Source of the DNA: Methylotenera sp.
GTDB taxonomy: Bacteria > Pseudomonadota > Gammaproteobacteria > Burkholderiales > Methylophilaceae
Reading direction: 5' to 3'
Assembly: GCA_027310735.1 (NCBI GenBank)
Contig: DAIDAH010000056.1
Coordinates: forward strand, 1 to 13,104
DNA length: 13,104 bases
The translations under genes were made by a program, and so were the position numbers. This document shows positions 1 through 8,357 of the stretch, in pieces (within the stretch, counting starts at the first letter, position 1; each line of letters opens with the position of its first letter). The notes beneath the pieces are model-generated. The model ran no database searches. It worked only from the letters and a program-made list of their open reading frames with translations, and had not been told where the DNA came from.

Positions 1-1
1 A

Positions 2-2260
2 TTTACAGAGGTGTACAAAGCGTTGATTTTGTCCGCCCGTAGCCTGATTGAAACTGAGCCTGCCTACAATTATGTCACAGCCCGTTTGCAGTTGGATTTG
101 GTACGTGCAGAAGTGCTAGGTGAGCGTGTGAGCCATGCTGAGATGGATGCGCATTATGTCGAATACTTTCCGCGCTACATCAAAATTGGCATCAATGCCG
201 AGTTATTAGATTCGCGCCTAGCGCAATTTGATTTAACTAAATTAGCCTCAGCATTGGTTAAAGAGCGCGACTTTCAATTTGGTTATTTAGGCATACAAAC
301 GCTCTATGATCGTTATTTTTTGCACATAGAAGAACGCCGCATTGAATTGCCGCAAATCTTTTTCATGCGTGTGGCAATGGGTTTGGCGATGAATGAAATT
401 GACCGCGAAGCCCGTGCCATTGAGTTTTACAACGTGCTAAGCAGCTTCGATTTCATGAGTTCAACACCAACACTCTTTAATGCTGGCACGCTACATTCGC
501 AGTTATCAAGCTGCTACTTAACCACCGTTAGTGATGATTTAGACAGCATTTATCAAGGCATCAAAGAAAATGCCTTGCTGCAAAAATACGCTGGCGGTTT
601 GGGTAATGACTGGACGCCAGTGCGTTCATTAGGCGCACGCATCAAAGGTACTAACGGCAAAAGTCAGGGCGTCATTCCATTCTTAAAGGTGGTCAATGAC
701 ACCGCCGTTGCAGTAAACCAAGGCGGCAAGCGCAAAGGTGCTGTCTGCGGCTATTTGGAAACTTGGCATTTAGACATTGAAGAGTTTTTAGATTTGCGCA
801 AAAACACAGGTGATGATCGCCGCCGCACGCATGACATGAACACTGCGCATTGGATTCCAGATTTATTTATGCGTCGCGTGACTGAAGCTGGTGATTGGAC
901 ATTATTTTCACCATCGGACGTACCAGATTTGCACGATAAATATGGCAAAGCCTTTGAAACCGCTTACGTGGAATATGAGCGCCGCGCAGATAACGGTGAA
1001 ATCAAGTTATTTAAGCGTGTTCCTGCTTTGCAGATGTGGCGCAAGATGCTTTCGATGCTGTTTGAAACTGGTCATCCTTGGATTACTTTTAAAGACCCTT
1101 GCAATATCCGCTCGCCCCAGCAGCATGTGGGAGTGGTGCATAGCTCTAACCTATGTACGGAAATTACGCTCAATACTTCAGACACGGAAATTGCTGTATG
1201 TAATTTAGGTTCTGTGAACTTATTGCAGCATTTAAAAGAAGTAAATGGCAAGTTGGCGTTAGACAGCGACAAACTGCAAGCTACCATTAAAGTGGGCATG
1301 CGTATGCTAGATAACGTGGTGGATATTAACTTTTACCCCGTAGGCAAAGCGCGTAACGCTAATACGCGCCACCGTCCTGTCGGCATGGGCATTATGGGCT
1401 TTCAAAACTGCTTACATGCAATGCGAATTCCGTATGCAAGTATGGAAGCGGTGGAATTTGCCGACCGTGCCATGGAAGCGGTATGTTACAACGCTTATTA
1501 TGCTTCAACGGTGTTAGCAGAGGAGCGCGGCGCGTATTCAAGCTTTAAAGGTAGCTTGTGGGATCAAGGCATTTTACCACTCGATACACTAGATTTGTTA
1601 TTAAGCGAGCGTGGCGGCAATGTGGACGTGGATAGAAGCCAAACACTCGATTGGGATGCATTACGCAAGCGCATTCAAACCATAGGTATGCGTAATTCTA
1701 ACTGCGTGGCCATTGCACCGACGGCAACCATTTCTAACATCGTTGGCGTTTCTGCCAGCATTGAACCTGAATACCAAAATCTATATGTGAAATCTAATCT
1801 ATCGGGCGAATTTACTATTGTGAATGAGCAGTTAGTGAGCGACCTCAAAGCCCGTGGCCTTTGGGATGCCGTTATGGTTTCTGATCTGAAATACTTTGAT
1901 GGCTCATTGGCACCTATAGAACGTGTACCAGCCGACTTGAAACAACTTTATGCTACTGCTTTTGATGTTGACCCCACTTGGTTGATTGAAGCTGCTGCAC
2001 GTCGCCAAAAATGGATAGATCAGGCGCAATCGCTTAACTTGTACTTTGCCGTGCCTTCAGGCAAGAAACTTAACGATACTTATATACTCGCTTGGCAGCG
2101 CGGTTTAAAAACCACATATTACTTACGTTCATTAGGCGCAACAGCGGCTGAGAAATCGACAGGCACAGGTGGTGAACTCAATGCAGTTTCCGCGCATGTA
2201 TCAGAGCCAGCACCCAAAATGTGTTCGATTGATAATCCAGAGTGCGAATCTTGCCAGTAA
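2..2260 (+). CDS. nrdA: Ribonucleoside-diphosphate reductase class Ia, alpha subunit (5'-partial)
   Basis: Large catalytic subunit of aerobic ribonucleotide reductase, which reduces ribonucleoside diphosphates to deoxyribonucleotides in the cytosol together with NrdB. The frame is open through the left edge (F-T-E-V-Y-K-A-L), so the GTG at 11 is an internal Val codon. The N-terminal ATP-cone and the true start lie outside the window. Numbering from that Val, the active-site set is complete: C168 (SSCYL) and C397 (AVCNLGSVNL) are the reducible pair, N380-C382-E384 (NLCTEI) holds the thiyl-radical cysteine, Y703/Y704 (TTYYLRS) are the radical-transfer tyrosines, and C745/C748 (CESC) form the C-terminal shuttle pair. 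The allosteric/substrate region GGLGNDWTPVRSLG is present. nrdB follows after 34 bp with no terminator between, so they form an operon. The family assignment is firm; only the 5' extent is unknown. Confidence 0.97.
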   Translation, partial: FTEVYKALILSARSLIETEPAYNYVTARLQLDLVRAEVLGERVSHAEMDAHYVEYFPRYIKIGINAELLDSRLAQFDLTKLASALVKERDFQFGYLGIQTLYDRYFLHIEERRIELPQIFFMRVAMGLAMNEIDREARAIEFYNVLSSFDFMSSTPTLFNAGTLHSQLSSCYLTTVSDDLDSIYQGIKENALLQKYAGGLGNDWTPVRSLGARIKGTNGKSQGVIPFLKVVNDTAVAVNQGGKRKGAVCGYLETWHLDIEEFLDLRKNTGDDRRRTHDMNTAHWIPDLFMRRVTEAGDWTLFSPSDVPDLHDKYGKAFETAYVEYERRADNGEIKLFKRVPALQMWRKMLSMLFETGHPWITFKDPCNIRSPQQHVGVVHSSNLCTEITLNTSDTEIAVCNLGSVNLLQHLKEVNGKLALDSDKLQATIKVGMRMLDNVVDINFYPVGKARNANTRHRPVGMGIMGFQNCLHAMRIPYASMEAVEFADRAMEAVCYNAYYASTVLAEERGAYSSFKGSLWDQGILPLDTLDLLLSERGGNVDVDRSQTLDWDALRKRIQTIGMRNSNCVAIAPTATISNIVGVSASIEPEYQNLYVKSNLSGEFTIVNEQLVSDLKARGLWDAVMVSDLKYFDGSLAPIERVPADLKQLYATAFDVDPTWLIEAAARRQKWIDQAQSLNLYFAVPSGKKLNDTYILAWQRGLKTTYYLRSLGATAAEKSTGTGGELNAVSAHVSEPAPKMCSIDNPECESCQ

Positions 2261-2294
2261 TAAAATAAGATTAAAAAATTAAGGAAAAATAACT

Positions 2295-3443
2295 ATGTTG
2301 TCATTTGAAGATGAAATAATCACAGAAACACACGCCCAGCAAGACGCACCAACGTTAAAGGCAGTGCCAACACCTGCGGCAGCCTCAATTCTTAAGCCAA
2401 CCGCTGCCAATCAACCATCGCATTCAGGCCGCGTAAACGCTTCTGATAAACGCATGATAAACGGTCAAACCGATGTGAACCAGCTCGTGCCGTTTAAGTA
2501 TCATTGGGCGTGGGATAAGTACCTAGCAGGATGTGCTAATCATTGGATGCCGCAAGAAGTCTCTATGAGCCGTGATATTGCACAGTGGAAAGACAGCACC
2601 GCACTCACTGACGATGAGCGCTTAATCATAAAACGTAACCTTGGTTTTTTTACCACCGCTGATTCACTTGCGGCGAACAATATTGTGCTTGGCACATATC
2701 GCCATATTACCGCGCCTGAATGTCGTCAATACTTGCTGCGCCAAGGTTTTGAAGAGGCAATTCATACCCATGCTTACCAATATATTGTAGAAAGTTTGGG
2801 GCTGGATGAAAGCGAAATATTTAACGCTTACCAAGAAGTGCCTAGCATTAAAGCCAAAGATGATTTTTTAATTCCATTCATCAATACTCTCACCGACCCG
2901 ACGTTTAAAACAGGCACGCCAGAGACTGACCAGCAACTGTTACGCTCACTCATCGTATTTGCCTGCATTATGGAAGGTTTGTTTTTCTACGTGGGTTTTG
3001 CGCAGATTCTAGCCCTTGGTCGCCAAAATAAAATGCCGGGTGCAGCCGAGCAATATCAATATATTCTGCGCGATGAATCCATGCACTGTAATTTTGGGAT
3101 TGATGTGATTAACACCATCAAACTCGAAAACCCGCATTTATGGACAGCCCAATTCAGAGATGAAATCAAAGCACTGATGCAACACGGCGTTGAGCTGGAA
3201 TACCAATACGCGGAAGCCACCATGCCACGCGGTGTGTTAGGGCTAAACGCAACGATGTTTAAGGAGTATTTACGCTTTATTGCCAATCGCCGTTGCCAGC
3301 AAATTGGTTTAGATGTGTTGTACCCAGGTGCAAATAACCCGTTCCCTTGGATGAGCGAAATGATGGATTTAAAGAAAGAGAAAAACTTCTTTGAAACACG
3401 TGTCACTGAGTATCAAACAGGTGGTGCATTAAGCTGGGAGTGA
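2295..3443 (+). CDS. nrdB: Ribonucleoside-diphosphate reductase class Ia, beta subunit
   Basis: Small radical-generating subunit (382 aa) of class Ia ribonucleotide reductase; it carries the diiron-tyrosyl cofactor and passes the radical to NrdA. All metal ligands are visible: D123 (TADSLAANN), E154 and H157 (EEAIHTHAY), E227 (IMEGLFFY), E261 and H264 (RDESMH). The radical tyrosine is Y161, in the E-x-x-H-x-x-x-Y spacing of E. coli Y122, so this is the tyrosyl (Ia) type and not a Tyr-less class Ic protein. Y373 near the C-terminus matches the radical-transfer tyrosine, and the tail ends in the GGALSWE form that docks on NrdA. The first ~60 residues are a low-complexity Ala/Pro/Thr-rich extension. 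The ATG at 2295 has an AAGGA ribosome-binding site at 2281-2285. Translation ends intact only 59 bp before tnpA. Confidence 0.97.
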   Translation: MLSFEDEIITETHAQQDAPTLKAVPTPAAASILKPTAANQPSHSGRVNASDKRMINGQTDVNQLVPFKYHWAWDKYLAGCANHWMPQEVSMSRDIAQWKDSTALTDDERLIIKRNLGFFTTADSLAANNIVLGTYRHITAPECRQYLLRQGFEEAIHTHAYQYIVESLGLDESEIFNAYQEVPSIKAKDDFLIPFINTLTDPTFKTGTPETDQQLLRSLIVFACIMEGLFFYVGFAQILALGRQNKMPGAAEQYQYILRDESMHCNFGIDVINTIKLENPHLWTAQFRDEIKALMQHGVELEYQYAEATMPRGVLGLNATMFKEYLRFIANRRCQQIGLDVLYPGANNPFPWMSEMMDLKKEKNFFETRVTEYQTGGALSWE

Positions 3444-3502
3444 AACGAGAATTGTAAATGGTACTTCAATTTAAACTATAACCATAGAGTGGGCAGCTGA
3501 AT

Positions 3503-6472
3503 ATGTCTCGTCGTTCCATACTTTCCGTTTCAGAGCGTGATAGCTTACTAGTGATTCCAGAAAATCAGGATGATTTAATTCGTTACTACACTTTTAATGA
3601 GCCTGATTTGTCACTGATTAGGCAACGACGAGGTGATGCTAATCGACTTGGCTTTGCCGTGCAACTTTGTCTGTTGCGTTATCCGGGATATGGTCTATCC
3701 AATGACATGGCAGCCACCAAACCATTAATACAATGGGCTGCCAGCCAAATAAAGACTGACGCAAGTGTATGGGAAAAGTATGGTGAGCGCGATGAAACGC
3801 GGCGAGAACACCTTCAGGAACTGCGTAGCTACCTCAATTTATCGCCATTTAGCCTATCAGATTTCCGTTTTCTATTGCATGACTTGATTAACCTTGCCAT
3901 GCAAACCGACAAGGGGCTTGTACTCGCAGCGCATGCATTGGAAACGCTTCGCCATCGGCAGGTTATGCTTCCAGTTCTTACAGTAATTGAACGAGCCTGC
4001 GCAGAAGCCATCACGCACGCTAATCGGCGCATTTATCGCGCATTAATTGAACCGCTGACTGAGCAGCATCGGTGTAGGCTAGATGATTTACTGAAGCGCA
4101 AACCAAATAACAATACCACTTGGCTGATCTGGTTACGCCAGTCACCACTGAAACCAAATTCTCGGCATATGCTTGAGCATATAGAGCGACTGAAAACATT
4201 CCAAAGGTTGGCTTTACCTGAAGGGATTGGTCGCTATATTCACCAGAACCGTCTACTGAAGTTAGCGCGCGAAGGTGGGCAGATGACACCGCAAGACCTC
4301 AGCAAGTTCGAGAAGGAGCGACGTTATGCAACCTTGGTCGCGCTGGTCTTGGAAGGCATGGCAACAGTCACGGATGAACTGGTTGATTTACATGATCGCA
4401 TTTTGGTTAAGCTATTTAGCACAGCCAAAAACAAACATCAGCAACAATTCCAAAAACAAGGCAAGGTCATCAACGACAAGGTAAGGCTATACTCAAAAAT
4501 AGGACTTGCCTTAGTGCGGGCAAAGCAATCTGGTAGTGATCCCTATGCGGCCATTGAGTCGGTCATTCCATGGGATGATTTTACGCAGAGCGTCACCGAA
4601 GCCGAGCAACTCGCACAGCCAGAATCGTTTGATCACCTGCACTTGGTTGGTGAACAATTTAATATGTTGCGCCGCTATACGCCAGAGTTTTTAGGGGTAC
4701 TCAAGTTACGTGCGGCGCCAGCAGCAAAGAGTGTGTTGGATGCTATTGAGGTGCTACGTAGCATGAATGCTGACAGCGCACGTAAAGTACCAGAAAATGC
4801 ACCAACAGATTTTATCAAAACACGCTGGAAACCACTTGTGCTCACGGATGATGGTATCGACCGTCGTTACTATGAAATTTGCGTATTGTCAGAACTGAAA
4901 AATGCACTTCGCTCAGGTGACATATGGGTAGAAGGCTCCCGTCAGTTTAAAGACTTTGATGAGTATCTGTTGCCCTTGGATAAATTTAGCGCACTCAAAC
5001 AGGCAAAGGAGTTGCCCATTGCCATCAATCCAGAGTGCGACCAATATCTACATGATCGGCTAACTCTATTGGAACAACAGCTGGCCACTGTCAACAGGCT
5101 GGCTCTGGCCAATGAACTGCCTGATGCAATATTCACAGACTCTGGATTGAAGATCACACCACTGGATGCCGCTGTACCAGAAGCAGCACAATTCCTTATT
5201 GACCAGACTGGCATGCTATTACCGCGCGTCAAAATCACTGAGCTGTTAATGGATGTTGATGACTGGACTGGTTTCACGCGACATTTCGTACACTTAAAGG
5301 GTGGTGAGCCTGTCAAAGATAGGACGTTATTACTGTCAGCTATACTTGCTGATGCGATTAACCTAGGCTTAACCAAAATGGCTGAATCCAGCCCTGGAAC
5401 GACCTATGCAAAACTATCATGGCTCCAAGCGTGGCACATTCGTGATGAAACCTATTCGACAGGACTTGCAGATATAGTCAATGCGCAGTTTGGACAGTCT
5501 TTTGCCGAGAACTGGGGTGATGGCACAACGTCATCATCCGATGGGCAGCGCTTTCGGGCAGGCAGTAAAGCTGAAAGTAGTGGTCACATCAACCCAAAAT
5601 ATGGCAGTGAACCTGGCCGATTATTTTACACGCACATTTCTGACCAGTATGCACCGTTCAGTACCAAGTTAGTCAATGTGGGTGTACGCGACTCAACCTA
5701 TGTGCTTGATGGATTGCTATATCATGAATCTGATTTGCGAGTTGAAGAGCATTATACCGACACAGCAGGCTTCACCGATCATGTCTTTGGTTTGATGCAT
5801 CTATTAGGCTTTAGGTTTGCGCCACGCATTCGTGATCTGAAAGACACGAAACTATATATCCTGACAAATAAACAGGATTATCCCGCACTGGATACCATGA
5901 TTGGTGGCACCCTGAACATTAAGCACATTCGTACGCATTGGGATGAGATTTTACGGCTGGCCGCTTCAATTAAGCTAGGAACAGTAACTGCCTCATTGAT
6001 GATACGAAAACTTGGCAGTTATCCGCGTCAGAACGGCCTAGCTATAGCATTACGTGAGCTAGGTCGCATCGAGCGCACGCTGTTTATTCTGGACTGGTTA
6101 CAAAGTGTTGAGTTGCGCAGACGCGTACATGCTGGATTAAACAAAGGTGAAGCACGCAATGCTCTGGCCAGAGCTGTATTCTTTAATCGGTTGGGTGAAA
6201 TTCGCGACCGTAGCTTTGAGCAACAACGTTACCGAGCCAGTGGTCTGAACTTAGTGACAGCTGCTATTGTATTGTGGAATACAGTGTATCTAGATCGAGC
6301 AACACAAACCATGCGCGAAGCTGGCAGTAAAGCTTTCGATGACACCTTGTTACAGTATCTGTCACCATTGGGCTGGGAGCACATCAATTTGACGGGTGAT
6401 TATGTTTGGCGGCAAAATCGCAAAGTAGAGGATGGGGAATTTAGACCGTTACGCAATGCAGAAAAGTCTTAG
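3503..6472 (+). CDS. tnpA: Tn3-family transposase TnpA
   Basis: DDE transposase of 989 aa, the usual Tn3-family length; it binds the 38-bp terminal repeats and performs replicative transposition. The N-terminus (MSRRSILSVSERDSLL) starts the DUF4158-type DNA-binding region typical of the family. The C-terminal catalytic part has D680 in GDGTTSSSDGQRF, D753 in YTDTAGFTDHVF and E883 in LNKGEARNALARAVFF. The spacings fit the D679/D751/E881 triad known for Tn4430. No frameshift or internal stop interrupts it, so it may be active. Its stop codon (6470-6472) lies inside the right terminal inverted repeat, as is normal for a tnpA reading outward to an end. The usual partners (tnpR/tnpS-T resolvase and res site) are not in the window. 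Upstream there are only 59 bp to nrdB, with a weak TATAAC box at 3477-3482 and no strong ribosome-binding site. Confidence 0.96.
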   Translation: MSRRSILSVSERDSLLVIPENQDDLIRYYTFNEPDLSLIRQRRGDANRLGFAVQLCLLRYPGYGLSNDMAATKPLIQWAASQIKTDASVWEKYGERDETRREHLQELRSYLNLSPFSLSDFRFLLHDLINLAMQTDKGLVLAAHALETLRHRQVMLPVLTVIERACAEAITHANRRIYRALIEPLTEQHRCRLDDLLKRKPNNNTTWLIWLRQSPLKPNSRHMLEHIERLKTFQRLALPEGIGRYIHQNRLLKLAREGGQMTPQDLSKFEKERRYATLVALVLEGMATVTDELVDLHDRILVKLFSTAKNKHQQQFQKQGKVINDKVRLYSKIGLALVRAKQSGSDPYAAIESVIPWDDFTQSVTEAEQLAQPESFDHLHLVGEQFNMLRRYTPEFLGVLKLRAAPAAKSVLDAIEVLRSMNADSARKVPENAPTDFIKTRWKPLVLTDDGIDRRYYEICVLSELKNALRSGDIWVEGSRQFKDFDEYLLPLDKFSALKQAKELPIAINPECDQYLHDRLTLLEQQLATVNRLALANELPDAIFTDSGLKITPLDAAVPEAAQFLIDQTGMLLPRVKITELLMDVDDWTGFTRHFVHLKGGEPVKDRTLLLSAILADAINLGLTKMAESSPGTTYAKLSWLQAWHIRDETYSTGLADIVNAQFGQSFAENWGDGTTSSSDGQRFRAGSKAESSGHINPKYGSEPGRLFYTHISDQYAPFSTKLVNVGVRDSTYVLDGLLYHESDLRVEEHYTDTAGFTDHVFGLMHLLGFRFAPRIRDLKDTKLYILTNKQDYPALDTMIGGTLNIKHIRTHWDEILRLAASIKLGTVTASLMIRKLGSYPRQNGLAIALRELGRIERTLFILDWLQSVELRRRVHAGLNKGEARNALARAVFFNRLGEIRDRSFEQQRYRASGLNLVTAAIVLWNTVYLDRATQTMREAGSKAFDDTLLQYLSPLGWEHINLTGDYVWRQNRKVEDGEFRPLRNAEKS

Positions 6473-6505
6473 CGTACAATTTTTTCCGTTTTCTGCGTTC
6501 GCCCC
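6468..6505 (-). repeat. Tn3-family terminal inverted repeat (right end), 38 bp
   Basis: Read on the minus strand from 6505 inward it starts GGGGCGAACGCAGAAAACGG and ends GTACGCTAAG, exactly 38 nt. It has the GGGG start, the internal GAAAACGGAAAA-type block and the TAAG end known from Tn21/Tn3-family repeats. It overlaps the last five bases of tnpA. The five bases just outside (6506-6510, AATCG) are the predicted 5-bp target duplication on this side. Confidence 0.92.
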
Positions 6506-6687
6506 AATCGCAAGCATCGCCCAAATCAGTAGCCTTAATGAGCGCAATGGATAGCATCAACCGTAAGATGGGGAAGGAATCCATCAAACTTGCCAGCGAA
6601 GGTTTTAAACGTCCTTGGAAAATGAATCAAGGCAACAAGAGTCCCAACTACACAACTAGCTGGGATGAGGTGCTCTGCTCTTTTTAA
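6506..6687 (+). pseudogene. umuC: C-terminal remnant of DNA polymerase V subunit UmuC, cut by the Tn3 end
   Basis: Directly after the transposon repeat a frame runs to a TAA at 6685-6687. It contains ALMSAMDSINRKMGKESIKL and then the typical Y-family polymerase V ending SPNYTTSWDEVLCSF (compare the SPRYTTRW ending of E. coli UmuC). About 60 residues remain of a protein that is normally ~420 aa. The polymerase palm and fingers and the partner umuD are absent. The ATG at 6538 is an internal Met of UmuC, not a real start. The simplest reading is that Tn3 inserted in umuC, so the 5' part should lie at the other end of the transposon, or was lost in a later rearrangement. Confidence 0.88.
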
Positions 6688-6839
6688 TCCAAATAGTTGT
6701 ATCGTGTAATTTTTGAGCAAGGCTGTAATTAGGTTAACGGCCAATGACTTAGAGGCCTTTCCCAGCTTCGATTCACATACTTACCCACAGATTTTGTGGG
6801 GAGTCTGGTCTAGCAATTAAGAGGGATAGTCACACTTAC
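6688..6839. other. Intergenic gap with a short hairpin
   Basis: It lies between the umuC tail and the convergent nuclease gene. The only structure seen is a perfect 6-bp inverted repeat, CCCACA-GATTT-TGTGGG, at 6784-6800. No T-tract follows on either strand, so it is not a convincing rho-independent terminator. The left arm with its flank (TTACCCACA) is one base from a DnaA-box consensus, but a single occurrence proves nothing. Confidence 0.4.
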
Positions 6840-7343
6840 TTAATCACGTTTTTGTTTTCTAAAATCCCATGGTGGCATTGGACTTGGTTCTATCCATAAC
6901 CCTACCCTCTTAATTTGAGCTTCATCTTCAGCTCTTGAGTATGTTGCCCGATCACTCTCAGGCTGCTCTTTCATATACTTCTTGTAATGCCATGCCAAAC
7001 CCAAATTAATTTGGCGTAGATTGCAGTCAACATCACCCACCATAATCTTACCAACCAACCTGCCATAGCGATCCTGCTTATCACCTACAATCGTTGCAGT
7101 TTTGTCATATGCACAGTCTGACAATGCCTCTTTAGACTTCTGACCGAATGGCTGCTTCTTTTCTGGTGCATCAATACCAGCTAGTCTCACTTTGTATTGA
7201 GTCCGCAAACTATCTAGCACAGTGACGGTGTCACCGTCAGTGATGCCAACCACCCTTCCCGTTACATCGGCGAATGAATTAGTCGAAGCTAAAGTTGTTA
7301 GGCTGAGTAATAACGCGGTAAATTTATATTTGCAGATTTTCAT
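6840..7343 (-). CDS. Exported staphylococcal nuclease-like (SNase/thermonuclease) protein
   Basis: Small secreted nuclease of 167 aa. Residues 1-25 form a signal peptide (basic MKICKYK, hydrophobic ALLLSLTTLAS, likely cut after SFA), so it should act in the periplasm or outside the cell. The SNase domain spans ~26-150: D38 in ITDGDTVTV matches the calcium ligand D21 of the Staphylococcus enzyme, R53, D58 and E61 in VRLAGIDAPE match R35, D40 and E43, and R95 in DRYGR matches R87. All catalytic positions are therefore kept, and a Ca-dependent phosphodiesterase of DNA/RNA is expected. Such genes are frequent on plasmids and integrative elements. It lies 60 bp downstream of the AlpA-like regulator on the same strand and may be co-transcribed. 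No strong ribosome-binding site precedes the ATG. Confidence 0.93.
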   Translation of the reverse strand: MKICKYKFTALLLSLTTLASTNSFADVTGRVVGITDGDTVTVLDSLRTQYKVRLAGIDAPEKKQPFGQKSKEALSDCAYDKTATIVGDKQDRYGRLVGKIMVGDVDCNLRQINLGLAWHYKKYMKEQPESDRATYSRAEDEAQIKRVGLWIEPSPMPPWDFRKQKRD

Positions 7344-7403
7344 TTTAGTATTTTTTGCCTGAGTGATATCTGCACCAATGTTTTAATGTCACGTTAAGGA
7401 GGA

Positions 7404-8207
7404 TTATTTACTTTTAGACTTACCTACAGGCTGTACAGTGGGTACAACGAGTAATGCGAAGCGTGAAGCTGTCAAATCCTTAGTATCAGGAACTGAACAT
7501 CCAATCATATCTCTAAACAAACGAATCCAATCAGTATCAACATCCTCATCGTCACACCATCTTAAAAAGTCAATTGGGTTAATTTCAAGTGGGGGAGCGC
7601 TTTCTTGATCATTCCATTTTTTAAGAATACTACGTGCTTGATGAAAGCGACGATTACTACCATGAAGTGCTTGATTATCCAATCCGACACCGCCAATAGG
7701 AACTTCATGACAATCAAGAGAAGCGTTAATTCCACTCACCAGCAAAGCCGCCATCACCGGCGTCCAAGTAGTCATATTCAAATAGTTCGCAATGCTCACA
7801 TTTTGCTGAGCACCCTGAAGAATTAAGCCACCAAGATTTGGCTGATGATTTGATGAGCTTGCACTTATAGGCAGCGTCACCAGTGACGTTGTTGCTAAAC
7901 GATTGCCACCAGAGCTTACTTGCTTAGATTTTGCCTGTGTAGACTTCACCACAGGCACAACATCTTGAACAGCCCCTAATGCAGACGCTGTGCTGGGTTG
8001 AATATTTGGAGTGTGACTCGCACACTTTTCTAACCACTTATCAATATCTTCTTTGAACCAACCAACAGTACCGCTAGTTAAAAGAAAACTTTTAGGGAAT
8101 GTAGGATCATAACGCTTAGACTTTTCATTCAGCCTATCATAGATCGTTGAACGCGAAAGTTTGGTATAGGCACTTAAGTCCTTTATACGAAAAATAGATC
8201 CAGCCAC
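7404..8207 (-). CDS. AlpA-like helix-turn-helix regulator with uncharacterised C-terminal extension
   Basis: 267 aa. Residues 1-62 match the AlpA/MerR-like winged-helix layout of phage and genomic-island regulators: IFRIKDLSAYTKLSRSTIYD (helix-turn-helix, ~6-25), a basic loop, then VGWFKEDIDKWLE (~48-60). AlpA proteins are normally ~65-90 aa. Here a Ser/Thr/Lys-rich linker (~63-125) leads to a ~140-residue C-terminal domain that I do not recognise (conserved-looking TTWTPVMAALLVSGINAS and PIDFLRWCDDEDVDTDWIRL). The start is GTG at 8205-8207 with GGGGA upstream; a nearby ATG is out of frame. The adjacent nuclease gene and flanking remnants suggest an integrated element. The DNA-binding role is well supported; target genes and the C-terminal function are unknown. 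Confidence 0.8.
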   Translation of the reverse strand: MAGSIFRIKDLSAYTKLSRSTIYDRLNEKSKRYDPTFPKSFLLTSGTVGWFKEDIDKWLEKCASHTPNIQPSTASALGAVQDVVPVVKSTQAKSKQVSSGGNRLATTSLVTLPISASSSNHQPNLGGLILQGAQQNVSIANYLNMTTWTPVMAALLVSGINASLDCHEVPIGGVGLDNQALHGSNRRFHQARSILKKWNDQESAPPLEINPIDFLRWCDDEDVDTDWIRLFRDMIGCSVPDTKDLTASRFALLVVPTVQPVGKSKSK

Positions 8208-8225
8208 TCGCCATCCCCAATAATA

Positions 8226-8255
8226 TCTATAGATTGCAGTCTAATAACAAATCAA
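8226..8255 (-). promoter_or_regulatory. Candidate promoter and operator of the AlpA-like gene
   Basis: On the minus strand TTGATT (8255-8250) and TATAGA (8231-8226) are separated by 18 bp, placing transcription ~12 nt before the GTG start. Overlapping the spacer and the edge of the -10 is a near-perfect palindrome, AGATTGCAGTCT (8231-8242; 10 of 12 bases symmetric). It is well placed for autorepression by the HTH protein. The call rests on pattern only. Confidence 0.4.
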
Positions 8256-8357
8256 ACTATTGCATACCTTAAATAACATCACAATAATTTTAAATGTAAA
8301 TTAGCTACGGTAACTTTTCAAAAAACTAACCAATAAGCAAAACTCATACAGACTAGC

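Larger units (their letters stand above)
3503..6505 (+). mobile_element. Tn3-family transposon, right-hand portion; left boundary not found
   Basis: The right boundary is exact: a 38-bp GGGG...TAAG-type terminal repeat (6468-6505) abuts disrupted umuC. The left boundary cannot be placed. No sequence resembling the repeat in the opposite orientation occurs between nrdB and tnpA or elsewhere to the left in the window. I start the entry at tnpA only because that is the first base certainly belonging to the element. It could begin upstream of nrdA, making nrdAB cargo, or its left end may have been deleted. Confidence 0.7.

Noticed and set aside
11..13. GTG as the nrdA start
   Set aside because: The frame continues upstream to the window edge, and the protein would lack the N-terminal ATP-cone; this is an internal Val codon.
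3447..3470. AATTGTA near nrdB end as a left Tn3 repeat
   Set aside because: Only seven bases match the inner part of the 38-bp repeat; the GGGG end and the GAAAACGG block are absent.
6784..6800. CCCACA/TGTGGG hairpin as terminator or DnaA-box pair
   Set aside because: There is no T-tract on either side and only one imperfect DnaA-like box; the evidence is insufficient.
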